Assembly (NCBI GenBank): GCA_002238725.1
Contig: MPMX01000023.1
Coordinates: 1-60,246 of the forward strand
DNA: 60,246 nt
Direction: 5' to 3'
Source of the DNA: Rhodospirillaceae bacterium bin65
Lineage (GTDB): Bacteria; Pseudomonadota; Alphaproteobacteria; Bin65
The notes below the pieces were generated by a model. The model did not search any database. It was not told the origin of the DNA and saw nothing but the letters and a program-made list of their open reading frames with translations. Of this stretch, positions 43,855 to 51,934 are shown piece after piece (within the stretch, counting starts at the first letter, position 1; every line of letters starts with the position of its first letter). The position numbers and the translations under genes are program-made.

Positions 43855-44171
43855 CCGAACCCCGCTTCAATCCCGGCGACGCCGTCACCGTCTCGGCCCG
43901 CTTCCCGACCGGCCGGCGCCATCTCCGCACGCCCTTCTATATCCGCGGCAAGACCGGCGAAGTTGAGCGGGTGTGCGGCGCTTACAAGAACCCCGAAGAC
44001 CTTGCGTTCGGCAACTACGACGCGGCGCGCGTCCCGCTCTATCGCGTGCGCTTCGACCAACGCCATGTCTGGGACGATTACGCCGGCAACCCGGCCGACA
44101 CCATCGACATCGAAATCTACGAACACTGGCTGGAGCCGGCCGAAACGGGAGACCCTGGCGATGCCGCATGA
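43851..44171 (+). CDS. Nitrile hydratase beta-like subunit, C-terminal SH3-like half (split gene)
   Basis: The 106-residue protein is the SH3-like C-terminal half of nitrile hydratase beta. FNPGDAVTVSARFPTGRRHL, RTPFYIRGKTGEVERVCG, PLYRVRFDQRHVWDDY and IDIEIYEHWLEPA are the landmark segments. The equivalent thiocyanate hydrolase piece is ScnA. Its ATG overlaps the previous stop and its stop overlaps the alpha-subunit start by 11 bases, so all three are translated together. Confidence 0.85.
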   Translation: MTEPRFNPGDAVTVSARFPTGRRHLRTPFYIRGKTGEVERVCGAYKNPEDLAFGNYDAARVPLYRVRFDQRHVWDDYAGNPADTIDIEIYEHWLEPAETGDPGDAA

Positions 44172-44796
44172 CGATCCCCACACCCACGTTCACGACCACG
44201 CCGCCATAGAGGCCGACGAGCCGCAGGGATATTACCAGCATCTCGCGGCGGCGACGCGCAGCCTGCTGATCGAGAAGGGCGCTTTCACCGCCGACGACAT
44301 GCGCGCGATGATCGAGCGGATCGACGAGCGCTCGCCGGCCCTGGGCGCGAAGATCGTCGCCCGCGCCTGGACGGACCAGGCGTTCAAGGCGCGCCTGCTC
44401 TCCCGGGGCAAGCAGACGATCAAGGAAGAGATGGAGATCGACCCGGTGGCTGCCGACATCGTCGTCGTGGAGAACACGGCCGAAGTCCACAACGTGGTCG
44501 TCTGCACCCTGTGCTCCTGCTATCCGGTCTTCATCCTCGGCCGGCCGCCGGACTGGTACAAGAGCTACGCCTACCGCAGCCGGGCGGTGCGCGACCCGCG
44601 CGGCGTGCTGCGCGAATTCGGCACCGAGATCGATCCGGCCCGCGAGGTCCGTGTCCACGATTCGACCGCCGACATGCGCTATCTCGTGCTGCCGATGCAG
44701 CCGGAAGGCACCGAAGGCTGGCCGGAGGAACGGCTGGCCGGCCTCGTTACCCGTGACACGATGGTCGGCACCGCGGAGGTGCGGCCGGCCGCGTAG
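44161..44796 (+). CDS. Nitrile hydratase alpha / thiocyanate hydrolase gamma-type subunit, cobalt type
   Basis: The 211-residue catalytic subunit carries the metal-claw motif VCTLCSC with Cys115, Cys118 and Cys120. Thr in CTLCSC marks the cobalt type (iron enzymes have CSLCSC). PPDWYKSYAYRSRAVRDPRG and MRYLVLPMQPEGTEGWPEE are typical alpha-subunit sequence. It hydrates a nitrile to an amide, or a related C-N triple bond compound. A His-rich N-terminus (HTHVHDH) is present. No metallochaperone or activator gene follows, and no amidase is nearby. Confidence 0.9.
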   Translation: MPHDDPHTHVHDHAAIEADEPQGYYQHLAAATRSLLIEKGAFTADDMRAMIERIDERSPALGAKIVARAWTDQAFKARLLSRGKQTIKEEMEIDPVAADIVVVENTAEVHNVVVCTLCSCYPVFILGRPPDWYKSYAYRSRAVRDPRGVLREFGTEIDPAREVRVHDSTADMRYLVLPMQPEGTEGWPEERLAGLVTRDTMVGTAEVRPAA

Positions 44797-44857
44797 GGCG
44801 GGCGAAGTTCTCGTATCGACGATTGCGGTGGGGGTGAACAAGTACAGGAATTTGGCG

Positions 44858-45763
44858 CTACCGCCGCCATTCCGAATCCTGGCCCAGCGCGATGACGTCG
44901 GCGCGGATGTGCTGGGTTCGGGCGAGGCGGGCCATGATGGCGTCGGCGTCGCTGCGCCGCACGGCGCGGCGCAGGGCCGAGAGGTCTTCGGTGAAGCGGT
45001 CCAGCATCTCCAGCACGGCTTCCCGGTTGGTCAGGAACACGTCGCGCCAGAAATCCGGCTTGGTGGCGGCAATGCGGGTGAAATCGCGGAAGCCGCCGGC
45101 CGAGAATTTGACGACCTCGGCCTGCACGTCCTCCTCCAGCTCCGTCGCCGTACCGACGATGGTGTAGGCGATCATGTGCGGCAGGTGGGACGTCATGGCG
45201 AGCACCAGGTCGTGATGCCGCGGGTCCATGATCTCGATCTGCGAACCGGCGGCGCGCCACAACGCGGCGACGGCCTCGACGGCCGCCGGGTCGGTCCCGT
45301 CCGCCGGCGTCAGGATGCACCAGCGGTCCTCGAACAGTTCGGCGAAGCCGGCGTCCGGGCCGGAGAATTCCGTGCCGGCGATCGGGTGGCCGGGCACCAG
45401 ATGCACGCCGTCCGGCAGGGGCGCACCGAGGGCGGCGATCGCCGCCTGCTTGGCCGAGCCGACATCGGTCACGATGGCGCCGGGCTTCAGTTGCGGGGCG
45501 ATGGCTTCGGCCAGGCCGGCATAGCCGCCCAGATGGATGGCGACGACGACCAGGTCGGCGTCCGCGACGGCTTCGGCCGGGTCCTCGACCGCCCGGTCGA
45601 CGATGCCCAGTTCCAGGATGCGGGAACGGGTCTCGGCGCGGCGGGCGCAGCCGACCAGCTCGCCCGCCAGAGCCTCGCGCCGCATCACGCGCAAGAGGGA
45701 CGAGCCGATCAGGCCGGTGCCGATGACCGCGACCCGGCCGAACTGCGGGGCGCCGTCGCTCAT
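44858..45763 (-). CDS. tyrA: Prephenate/arogenate dehydrogenase
   Basis: The 301-residue protein has the NAD-binding VAVIGTGLIGSSLLRVM at residues 10-26, the VTDVGSAKQA stretch, and HLVPGHPIAGTEFSGPDAG with the catalytic His. It oxidises prephenate (or arogenate) toward tyrosine. The length and single domain fit the alphaproteobacterial cyclohexadienyl dehydrogenase form, with no ACT domain. Its ATG overlaps the hisC stop by 4 bases. Gene order mutase, hisC, tyrA gives the last steps of tyrosine and phenylalanine synthesis. Confidence 0.93.
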   Translation of the reverse strand: MSDGAPQFGRVAVIGTGLIGSSLLRVMRREALAGELVGCARRAETRSRILELGIVDRAVEDPAEAVADADLVVVAIHLGGYAGLAEAIAPQLKPGAIVTDVGSAKQAAIAALGAPLPDGVHLVPGHPIAGTEFSGPDAGFAELFEDRWCILTPADGTDPAAVEAVAALWRAAGSQIEIMDPRHHDLVLAMTSHLPHMIAYTIVGTATELEEDVQAEVVKFSAGGFRDFTRIAATKPDFWRDVFLTNREAVLEMLDRFTEDLSALRRAVRRSDADAIMARLARTQHIRADVIALGQDSEWRR

Positions 45764-46863
45764 TGGCCGACGAAGCTGCGCAGCGAGGCCACCGTGGCGC
45801 GCATTTCGCTCTCCAGGCCGATAGTGACGCGCAAGAACTCCGGCAGGCCGTAGCCGGCGACCGGCCGCGGGATGATGCCGTCCTTCTTCAGATGGGCTTC
45901 GGCGGCGACGGCATCCCTGCCGTCTTCGGCCGGGAAACCGACGAGCACGAAATTGCCGATACTGGGCAGGACAGTCAGGCCGAGCTGCTGGACCTGTTCG
46001 GAAAACCAGGGCAGCCAGATATCGTTGTGCGCGCGCGCCCGATCGATATGGCCGACATCCTCCAGCGCCGCCAGCGCCGCCGCCTGGGCCGCGGCGTTGA
46101 CGTTGAAGGGCCCGCGCGTCCGGTGCAGCACGTCGCACACCGCCGGCGCGGCGTAGCACCAGCCGACCCTGAGCGCCGCCAGCCCGTAGATCTTGGAGAA
46201 TGTGCGCATCATCGCGACATTGTCGTGCTTCTGCGCCAGCTCCAGCCCGGCGGTATAGTCATTGCGCGTGACATATTCGGCATAGGCGGCATCGACGACG
46301 AACAAGACGTTCGGCGGCAGGCCGGCGTGCAGCCGTTCGACTTCGCCGGCGGTGACATAGCTGCCGGTCGGGTTGTTGGGGTTGGCGAGGAAGACGATCT
46401 TCGTCCGCTCGGTGACCAGTCCCAGCATGGCGTCGACATCGGCCCGGTAGTTCTGCTCCGGCGCCATCACGGGCGTCGCGCCGGCCGCCAGCGTCGCGAT
46501 CGGATACATGGCGAAACCGTGCCGGCTGAACAGCACCTCGTCGCCCGGCCCGGCATAGGCCTTGGTGAGCAGGCTTATGATCTCGTCGCTGCCGTTGCCG
46601 ACGACGATCCGGTCCGGGTCGAGGCCGTGCTGCGCGCCGAGTGCCCGGCGCAGGGCCGAAGCGCCGCCTTCGGCATAGCGGTGCAACTGGTCCTTCGCCG
46701 CCGCGTAGCCCTCGATAGCGCTCGGGCTTGGCCCCAGTGCGCTTTCGTTGCTCGCAAGGCGGATCGGGTCGTCGATTCCGGGCAGGCCGCCCTCGCCGCC
46801 GACATAGCGGGCGATTTTCATGATGCCCGGCCTCGGCTGCGGGCGCTGTTCAGGCGCGCTCAT
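45760..46863 (-). CDS. hisC: Histidinol-phosphate aminotransferase
   Basis: The 367-residue class I PLP aminotransferase has IRLASNESALGPSP near the N-terminus, the NPNNPTGSYV segment, and the Schiff-base lysine in TFSKIYGLAALRVGW. In this setting, between chorismate mutase and tyrA, HisC-family enzymes often also aminate phenylpyruvate, hydroxyphenylpyruvate or prephenate. The start at 46863 opens MSAPEQRPQPRPGIMKIARY, as in related alphaproteobacteria. Confidence 0.93.
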   Translation of the reverse strand: MSAPEQRPQPRPGIMKIARYVGGEGGLPGIDDPIRLASNESALGPSPSAIEGYAAAKDQLHRYAEGGASALRRALGAQHGLDPDRIVVGNGSDEIISLLTKAYAGPGDEVLFSRHGFAMYPIATLAAGATPVMAPEQNYRADVDAMLGLVTERTKIVFLANPNNPTGSYVTAGEVERLHAGLPPNVLFVVDAAYAEYVTRNDYTAGLELAQKHDNVAMMRTFSKIYGLAALRVGWCYAAPAVCDVLHRTRGPFNVNAAAQAAALAALEDVGHIDRARAHNDIWLPWFSEQVQQLGLTVLPSIGNFVLVGFPAEDGRDAVAAEAHLKKDGIIPRPVAGYGLPEFLRVTIGLESEMRATVASLRSFVGQ

Positions 46864-46904
46864 GGCGCATGCTCCATAAGGGTAACGGAATGCACGGTAC
46901 TTAA

Positions 46905-47687
46905 TCAGATTTTCAGCGGGGCAGGAAACCGGCCCAATCGCAGCACCGGGCGGTCATCGGCCGATCCCGCATCCGCCGGCCCGTCCGCGAGTTCGCCGTC
47001 GACCGCGAGCACGGCCCGGCCGTCGGGCAGGGGGCACAGGGTCTCGATCGCCGGATCCTCGGGCACCGCGTCGAGCGGCGCGATGGCGACGGTCAGGTCG
47101 TCGCCGCTTTCCTCGGCGACGCCGCGGCCGACCGCTATCCAGCCGCCGCCCTGCAGAGTGAAAGGCAGGCGCCACAGCAAGGCGCAATCCGGCCGCACCG
47201 CCAGCAGGCCCGCCGCCGCCCTCCAGGCGTCGCCGTCGAGAACCTCGAAAAGCGCGATGTCCGCTTCGCCGCTCGCCACATCGACGATCGGGCTGGCCGC
47301 CCAGGCGTAGCGCTGGCTGGCGCCGAAGTGCAGGCGCGCCGCCTGTTCCGCCGCCCGGTCCGCAGTCACGATTGTCAGTGGCCGCTGGACCGCGATGGAT
47401 GCGCCGATTATTTCGCGCCAGACCGCGTGGATTCCCGCCGGCTCCATCGGTCCGTCGTAGCGCGCAATCAGCGCCCGGATCAGGGTGGCTTCCCTGCCCG
47501 GACGATGCACCGGCGCGCCGTAGTCTGCGCTCCCGCCGGCGCCCTTGGCGGCGCCGACTCGCTGCGCAATCTCTATCCGCTCGGTAATGGCCGCGAGCAT
47601 GCGGGAATCGACATCGTCGATTCGGGCGCGCAGTAGGGCGAGGGTATCGGCAAGAGCAGCTGCGGCATTATCGCTGTCGGCAGGCAT
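46905..47687 (-). CDS. Chorismate mutase with C-terminal extension
   Basis: The 260-residue protein begins with an AroQ-type chorismate mutase domain (about residues 12-105): LLRARIDDVDSRMLAAITER, then VGAAKG and IHAVWREIIGASIAVQ. The remaining 155 residues (TIVTADRAAEQ onward) contain VASGEADIALFEV, reminiscent of a degenerate prephenate dehydratase or periplasmic-binding-like fold; this is a guess. It converts chorismate to prephenate, feeding tyrA downstream. It is the first gene of the leftward unit and divergent from metA. Confidence 0.85.
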   Translation of the reverse strand: MPADSDNAAAALADTLALLRARIDDVDSRMLAAITERIEIAQRVGAAKGAGGSADYGAPVHRPGREATLIRALIARYDGPMEPAGIHAVWREIIGASIAVQRPLTIVTADRAAEQAARLHFGASQRYAWAASPIVDVASGEADIALFEVLDGDAWRAAAGLLAVRPDCALLWRLPFTLQGGGWIAVGRGVAEESGDDLTVAIAPLDAVPEDPAIETLCPLPDGRAVLAVDGELADGPADAGSADDRPVLRLGRFPAPLKI

Positions 47688-47838
47688 ATGGGGGCGTTGT
47701 CCCGGAATCGCGGGAGAGGGTTAGGCCGCCTCACCTACACCGGCCGGGGGCATTGCGTCCATGTTTCCGCCATCTCGACAACTGCCCCCCGGATGCCATA
47801 TCAGCGCTCCGGAACCTTTGCAGCAGCCGAGCGCACCC

Positions 47839-48765
47839 ATGCCGATCAAGATTCCCGACGATCTGCCCGCCGCCCACATCCTGCAGAAGGAAGGGGTGGA
47901 TGTGATGCGCGAGCAGGACGCCGTCAGGCAGGACATCCGGCCCCTTCGCCTGGCGTTGCTCAACCTGATGCCGAAGAAGATCGAGACCGAGACCCAGCTG
48001 TCGCGCTTGATCGGGGCGAGTCCGCTGCAGATCGAGATGACGCTGGTCTCGCCGTCCCATTATATCCCGTCGAACACGCCGCAGGAGCACATGCTTGCCT
48101 TCTACAAGCCGTGGGAGGCGATCCGCGACGAGAGGTTCGACGGCCTGATCGTCACCGGGGCGCCGGTCGAGGAGATCGACTTCGAAGAGGTCAAATACTG
48201 GGAAGAACTAGAAGCAATCATGAATTGGTCGAAAACCCATGTCCACGGCAGCTTCAACATCTGCTGGGGCGCGCAGGCCCAGCTCTACCACCACTACCGG
48301 GTGCCGAAATACCTGCTGCCGCGCAAGCTCTCAGGCGTCTTCTCCCACAGGGTGGCCCGGCGGACCGACCCGATGGTGCGCGGCTTCAACGATGTCCTGC
48401 CGGTGCCGGTCTCGCGCTATACGGAATGCCGGGCGCGGGACATCGAGAAGCACGAGGCCCTGAACATCGTGCTGGAATCCGACGAGGCCGGTGTCTGCAT
48501 GGTGACCGACAAGGCGCTGAACGCCGTCTACATGTTCAACCATCTCGAATATGAATCGCGCACCCTCTACAACGAATATGTCCGCGATATCGAAGCGCGG
48601 CCGGATACGGTGCGGATCCCGGAATATTATTTCCCGCACGACGATCCGTCCAAGACTCCGCGCAATACCTGGAAGGCGCACGGCCACCTGCTGATGGGCA
48701 ACTGGATCAACAGGCTCTACCAGACCGTGCCGTTCGACATCGAAGAGGTGGGCAGCAGCAAGTAG
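47839..48765 (+). CDS. metA: Homoserine O-acyltransferase (MetA family)
   Basis: The 308-residue protein opens MPIKIPDDLPAAHILQKEGV and has the glutamine-amidotransferase-like fold of MetA. The nucleophilic Cys is in NICWGAQAQLYHHY, with a His in SGVFSHRVARR and Glu in FNHLEYESRTL. It activates homoserine with acetyl-CoA or succinyl-CoA; many MetA proteins in fact use acetyl-CoA, which would match MetY encoded at 33582. The start at 47839 is preferred to an upstream ATG at 47761. I see no SAM-II motif in the 150-base gap before it. Confidence 0.93.
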   Translation: MPIKIPDDLPAAHILQKEGVDVMREQDAVRQDIRPLRLALLNLMPKKIETETQLSRLIGASPLQIEMTLVSPSHYIPSNTPQEHMLAFYKPWEAIRDERFDGLIVTGAPVEEIDFEEVKYWEELEAIMNWSKTHVHGSFNICWGAQAQLYHHYRVPKYLLPRKLSGVFSHRVARRTDPMVRGFNDVLPVPVSRYTECRARDIEKHEALNIVLESDEAGVCMVTDKALNAVYMFNHLEYESRTLYNEYVRDIEARPDTVRIPEYYFPHDDPSKTPRNTWKAHGHLLMGNWINRLYQTVPFDIEEVGSSK

Positions 48766-48773
48766 AGCCCGGC

Positions 48774-49514
48774 TCAGTCGGACGCAGGCTCCCGTGCCGC
48801 CGCCGGGCGGGCGGGGGCCGGCAGGATGCGCCAGGGCCCGCGCGCCGGCAGCGCGACGGCGGAATAGACCTGCTTGGTCGCCTCGGTCAGGGTGACGCCG
48901 GCGATCAGGCCGAGCCAGCGTTCGCCGATCCGTTCCCAGGCATTGGCCGTCGACAGGATCACGCGCCGTCGGACCGGCGGCGCGAACAGGGCAGCCTCGC
49001 TGCGCACCGGCGTAAACTGGGTCTCGCGCAGCAATCGGCGGATCTGGCCCTCGGAAAAGGGCCGGCCCTGGCCGAACGGGGTGCGCTCCAGACGGGCCCA
49101 GATGCCGCGCCGGTTCGGCGCCACCACGATCATCCGGCCGCCGTCGGCGAGCACGCGCCAGCATTCGGCCAGCATCGGGCGCAAGGCTTCGCTTGCCTCG
49201 ATGGCATGGATCAGCAGCAGGCGGTCGATCGAGCGGTCGGGCAGGGGGAACAGGGTTTCGTCGGCGAGGCCGACGGCGACCCTGCCGTCCACCGTCCATT
49301 GCAGGATGCCCTGTTGCGGCGGCATCAGGGCGCAGACCCGCACCGCCTCGCGATGAAAGGCGCGCAGATAGGGCGTGGCATAGCCGAAACCCAGTAACGT
49401 CGCACCGCCGGCATCGGGCCACATCAGGCGCAGCTTGCGCCGGATCAGCCGCCGCGCCATCAGGCCGGTCGGCGAGGCGTAGAATTCATGCAGGTCGGCG
49501 ACGTCGGTCCACAT
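48774..49514 (-). CDS. Class I SAM-dependent methyltransferase
   Basis: The 246-residue protein has motif I as GGATLLGFGYATPYLRAF (about residues 36-53), an acidic post-I region with FPLPDRSIDRLLLIHAIE, and a motif near LADGGRMIVVAPNRRGIWAR. The GFGYA text in place of the usual GxGxG is a feature of this alphaproteobacterial group, which lies divergent from gloB in relatives. Here VapBC has been placed between the two. Target molecule is unknown. It is tail-to-tail with metA, 8 bases apart. Confidence 0.87.
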   Translation of the reverse strand: MWTDVADLHEFYASPTGLMARRLIRRKLRLMWPDAGGATLLGFGYATPYLRAFHREAVRVCALMPPQQGILQWTVDGRVAVGLADETLFPLPDRSIDRLLLIHAIEASEALRPMLAECWRVLADGGRMIVVAPNRRGIWARLERTPFGQGRPFSEGQIRRLLRETQFTPVRSEAALFAPPVRRRVILSTANAWERIGERWLGLIAGVTLTEATKQVYSAVALPARGPWRILPAPARPAAAREPASD

Positions 49515-49662
49515 GAGCGGTCATATTAGAGGCCGCCCGCCCGCGCGCAACGCCGTGGGACGGAACGGTTAGCCCGGACTACCCGGCCGATCGATACCGT
49601 CGAGTGACAAGAAACATCGCAACATCTGGACATCATCGCATCAATGCGGAAACTTCTCGGGC

Positions 49663-49890
49663 ATGAGAACGACGTTGAACATCGACAACGAGATCCTCGA
49701 AGCGGCGAAATCGCTTGCCCGAGAACGAAATCTCTCGGTGGGCGCCGTGCTGTCCGAGTTAGCCCGCCGCGGCTTGCAGAGACCGAACGCAGGTCGGCGG
49801 CGGCGAAGCGGATTACCCGTATTCGACGTCGCCAACGAGCGCGCGCCCCTCACGCTCGATCGCGTCGCGCGGTACGACGACGGGCGTTGA
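49663..49890 (+). CDS. vapB: VapB-type antitoxin
   Basis: The 75-residue protein begins MRTTLNIDNEILEAAKSLAR, a ribbon-helix-helix DNA-binding fold, and ends with SGLPVFDVANERAPLTLDRV, the toxin-binding tail seen in this family. It neutralises the PIN-domain toxin encoded next and probably represses its own promoter. The stop overlaps the TTG start of the toxin gene. The 148-base gap upstream contains no other gene. Confidence 0.88.
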   Translation: MRTTLNIDNEILEAAKSLARERNLSVGAVLSELARRGLQRPNAGRRRRSGLPVFDVANERAPLTLDRVARYDDGR

Positions 49891-50330
49891 CTTTTCTTCT
49901 CGATCTCAATCTCCTGCTGGCTCTCGCGTGGCCGTCCCACGTGCATCGCGACATCGCCCACGCGTGGTTCCAGCGCGAAGCCGCGCCGCGCTGGGCAACC
50001 TGCCCCGTGACCCAGCTCGGGTTCATCCGCCTTTCTTCCAATCCCGCGTTTACCTCCGATGCGGTGTCGCCGACCGAGGCGCTCTCCCTGCTCGGCGGCA
50101 TGACCGCTTTGGAAGGCCACGAATTCTGGTCCGACGATGTCGATTGCGCGTCCGCCGCGTTGGCAGGAGGAATGCGCATGACCGTGCATCGTCAGGTCAC
50201 CGATGCCTGCCTGTTGTCCCTTGCACGCGCTCACGCGGGGTGCCTGGCCACGCTGGATCGCCGCATGAACCGGCTCCTGTCCCTGGACGAACGGCCGAAC
50301 CGCCATCTTCGGATCGTCGAGACCGGTTGA
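49887..50330 (+). CDS. vapC: VapC-type PIN domain toxin
   Basis: The 147-residue PIN-domain RNase starts at TTG 49887 (MTFLLDLNLLLALAWPSHVH). The first acidic residue is in LLDLN, with further Asp in TDACLLSLARAHAGCLATLD, the metal-binding quartet pattern. It cleaves RNA when free of VapB. A four-base overlap with vapB gives coupled expression. The pair sits between the methyltransferase and gloB, which are usually adjacent and divergent, so it looks like an insertion. Confidence 0.88.
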   Translation: MTFLLDLNLLLALAWPSHVHRDIAHAWFQREAAPRWATCPVTQLGFIRLSSNPAFTSDAVSPTEALSLLGGMTALEGHEFWSDDVDCASAALAGGMRMTVHRQVTDACLLSLARAHAGCLATLDRRMNRLLSLDERPNRHLRIVETG

Positions 50331-50465
50331 GTCGCGATCGAGTGCGGCCGGGCGACGCCCACCGCGCCGGGCGCCCCGTCGGTCTCTCCATCCGCAAACG
50401 GTTGGCCCGGTTCCGGTGCGATGCTAGATAGCGCCAGCATCCCTTTCGCTGCCGGATACGCCCCG

Positions 50466-51242
50466 ATGTCACAGCTGGAAGTCGTCCGCATTCCCGTCCT
50501 CAACGACAACTATGTCTGGCTTGCCCGCGAGCCGGCGCAGAACCTGACCGCGGTGGTGGATCCGGCGGTCGCCGATGCGCCGCTGGCCGAGGCCGAGCGC
50601 CGCGGCTGGGCGATCACCCATATCCTTAACACCCATCATCACGGCGACCACACCGGCGGCAACTTGGAGATCAAGGCGGCGACCGGCTGCACGATCGTCG
50701 GCCCGCGCGCCGACCGCGACCGGATTCCCGGCATCGATATCGAGGTCGGCGACGGCGACAGCTACGATTTCGGCGACGCGCGCGCCGAGGTTTTCGACGT
50801 TCCGGGCCACACCCGCGGCCACATTGCCTACTGGTTCGCCGGCAGCGACGCCCTGTTCTGCGGCGACACCCTGTTCCTGCTCGGCTGCGGCCGGCTGTTC
50901 GAGGGCACGCCGGCGCAGATGTGGACCAGCCTCGGCAAGCTGCGCGCCCTGCCGGACAGCGCCAACGTCTATTGCGCCCACGAATACACCCAGGCCAACG
51001 CCCGCTTCGCCGTGACGGTCGATCCCCGGAACGCCGACCTGACGGTGCGGGCCGCCGAGATCGACCGGATGCGCGCCGCCGGCATTGCGACCGTGCCCGG
51101 CAAGCTCGGCGTCGAGAAGCGCACCAACCCCTTCCTGCGCGCCGACGATGCCGGCGTCGCTGCCACGGTCGGGCTGTCCGGCGGCTCGCCGGTCGAGGTT
51201 TTCGCCGAAGTCCGGCAGCGCAAGGACGTGTTCCGGGGTTGA
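50466..51242 (+). CDS. gloB: Hydroxyacylglutathione hydrolase (glyoxalase II)
   Basis: The 258-residue metallo-beta-lactamase fold enzyme has NTHHHGDHTGGN (zinc ligands), GHTRGHIAYWF, FCGDTLFLLGCGRLFEG and AHEYTQANARFAV, all characteristic of GloB. The C-terminal NPFLRADD is the glutathione-binding region. It hydrolyses S-lactoylglutathione from methylglyoxal detoxification. The ATG at 50466 gives the standard N-terminus (MSQLEVVRIPVLNDNYVWL). Two glutathione transferases follow. Confidence 0.95.
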   Translation: MSQLEVVRIPVLNDNYVWLAREPAQNLTAVVDPAVADAPLAEAERRGWAITHILNTHHHGDHTGGNLEIKAATGCTIVGPRADRDRIPGIDIEVGDGDSYDFGDARAEVFDVPGHTRGHIAYWFAGSDALFCGDTLFLLGCGRLFEGTPAQMWTSLGKLRALPDSANVYCAHEYTQANARFAVTVDPRNADLTVRAAEIDRMRAAGIATVPGKLGVEKRTNPFLRADDAGVAATVGLSGGSPVEVFAEVRQRKDVFRG

Positions 51243-51303
51243 TTCCCGGCCCGCGCCCCAAACTCCACCCCGGAATCCCGTTTCGCCCCAACAGGATAGA
51301 CCC

Positions 51304-51924
51304 ATGAAACTGTTCGCCGCCCTGGCTTCCCCCTTCGTGCGCAAGGTCCGCATTTTCGCCATGGAATGCGGTCTCGACGACCGGATCGAGCTGCACGTCC
51401 TGGCGACCGCGCCGCACCAGCCGGATGCCGCGCTGGCCGCCGTCAACCCGGTCAAGAAAATTCCGACCCTGGTGACCGACGATGGCGCGGTGCTCTACGA
51501 TTCCGGCGTCATTACCGATTATTTCAACGCCGAGAGCGGCTGCCGGCTGGTGCCGGCCGACGGCGAGGCCCGCTGGACGGCAAAACGGCAGGAAGCGCTC
51601 GTCGACGGCCTGCTGGACGCCGCCGTGCTGTGCCGCTACGAGACCTTCGTACGGCCGGAAGAAAAGCAGTGGGACGGCTGGACCGCGGCCCAGATGGGCA
51701 AGATCGACGGCGCCCTTGACGCGATGGAGGCCGAAGTCGCGGACCTCGGCGATCCGGCGGCGGCGGAGACGAGCCTCGGCGCCATCGCCTTCGGCTGCGC
51801 CCTCGGCTATCTCGATTTCCGCTTCGCAGACAAGGACTGGCGCGGCGGCTGGCCGGCGCTGGCCGGCTGGTACGAGACCTACGCGAAGCGCCCGGCCATG
51901 CAGGCGACCGTACCGAGCGGGTAA
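51304..51924 (+). CDS. Glutathione S-transferase family protein (tandem copy 1)
   Basis: The 206-residue protein opens MKLFAALASPFVRKVRIFAM with the Ser/Phe-Val-Arg active-site region. NPVKKIPTLVTDDGAVLYDS binds glutathione. It ends GYLDFRFADKDWRGGWPALA and GWYETYAKRPAMQ. The next gene has the same length and nearly the same C-terminal sequence, so the two arose by tandem duplication. It lies 61 bases after gloB and likely shares its glutathione-linked detoxification role. Confidence 0.9.
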   Translation: MKLFAALASPFVRKVRIFAMECGLDDRIELHVLATAPHQPDAALAAVNPVKKIPTLVTDDGAVLYDSGVITDYFNAESGCRLVPADGEARWTAKRQEALVDGLLDAAVLCRYETFVRPEEKQWDGWTAAQMGKIDGALDAMEAEVADLGDPAAAETSLGAIAFGCALGYLDFRFADKDWRGGWPALAGWYETYAKRPAMQATVPSG

Positions 51925-51934
51925 GGCGCACGCC

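Noticed and set aside
47688..47838. SAM-II riboswitch upstream of metA
   Set aside because: The gap was read for GATTT, CTTGC and GCTAAA elements and none occurs in the required order.
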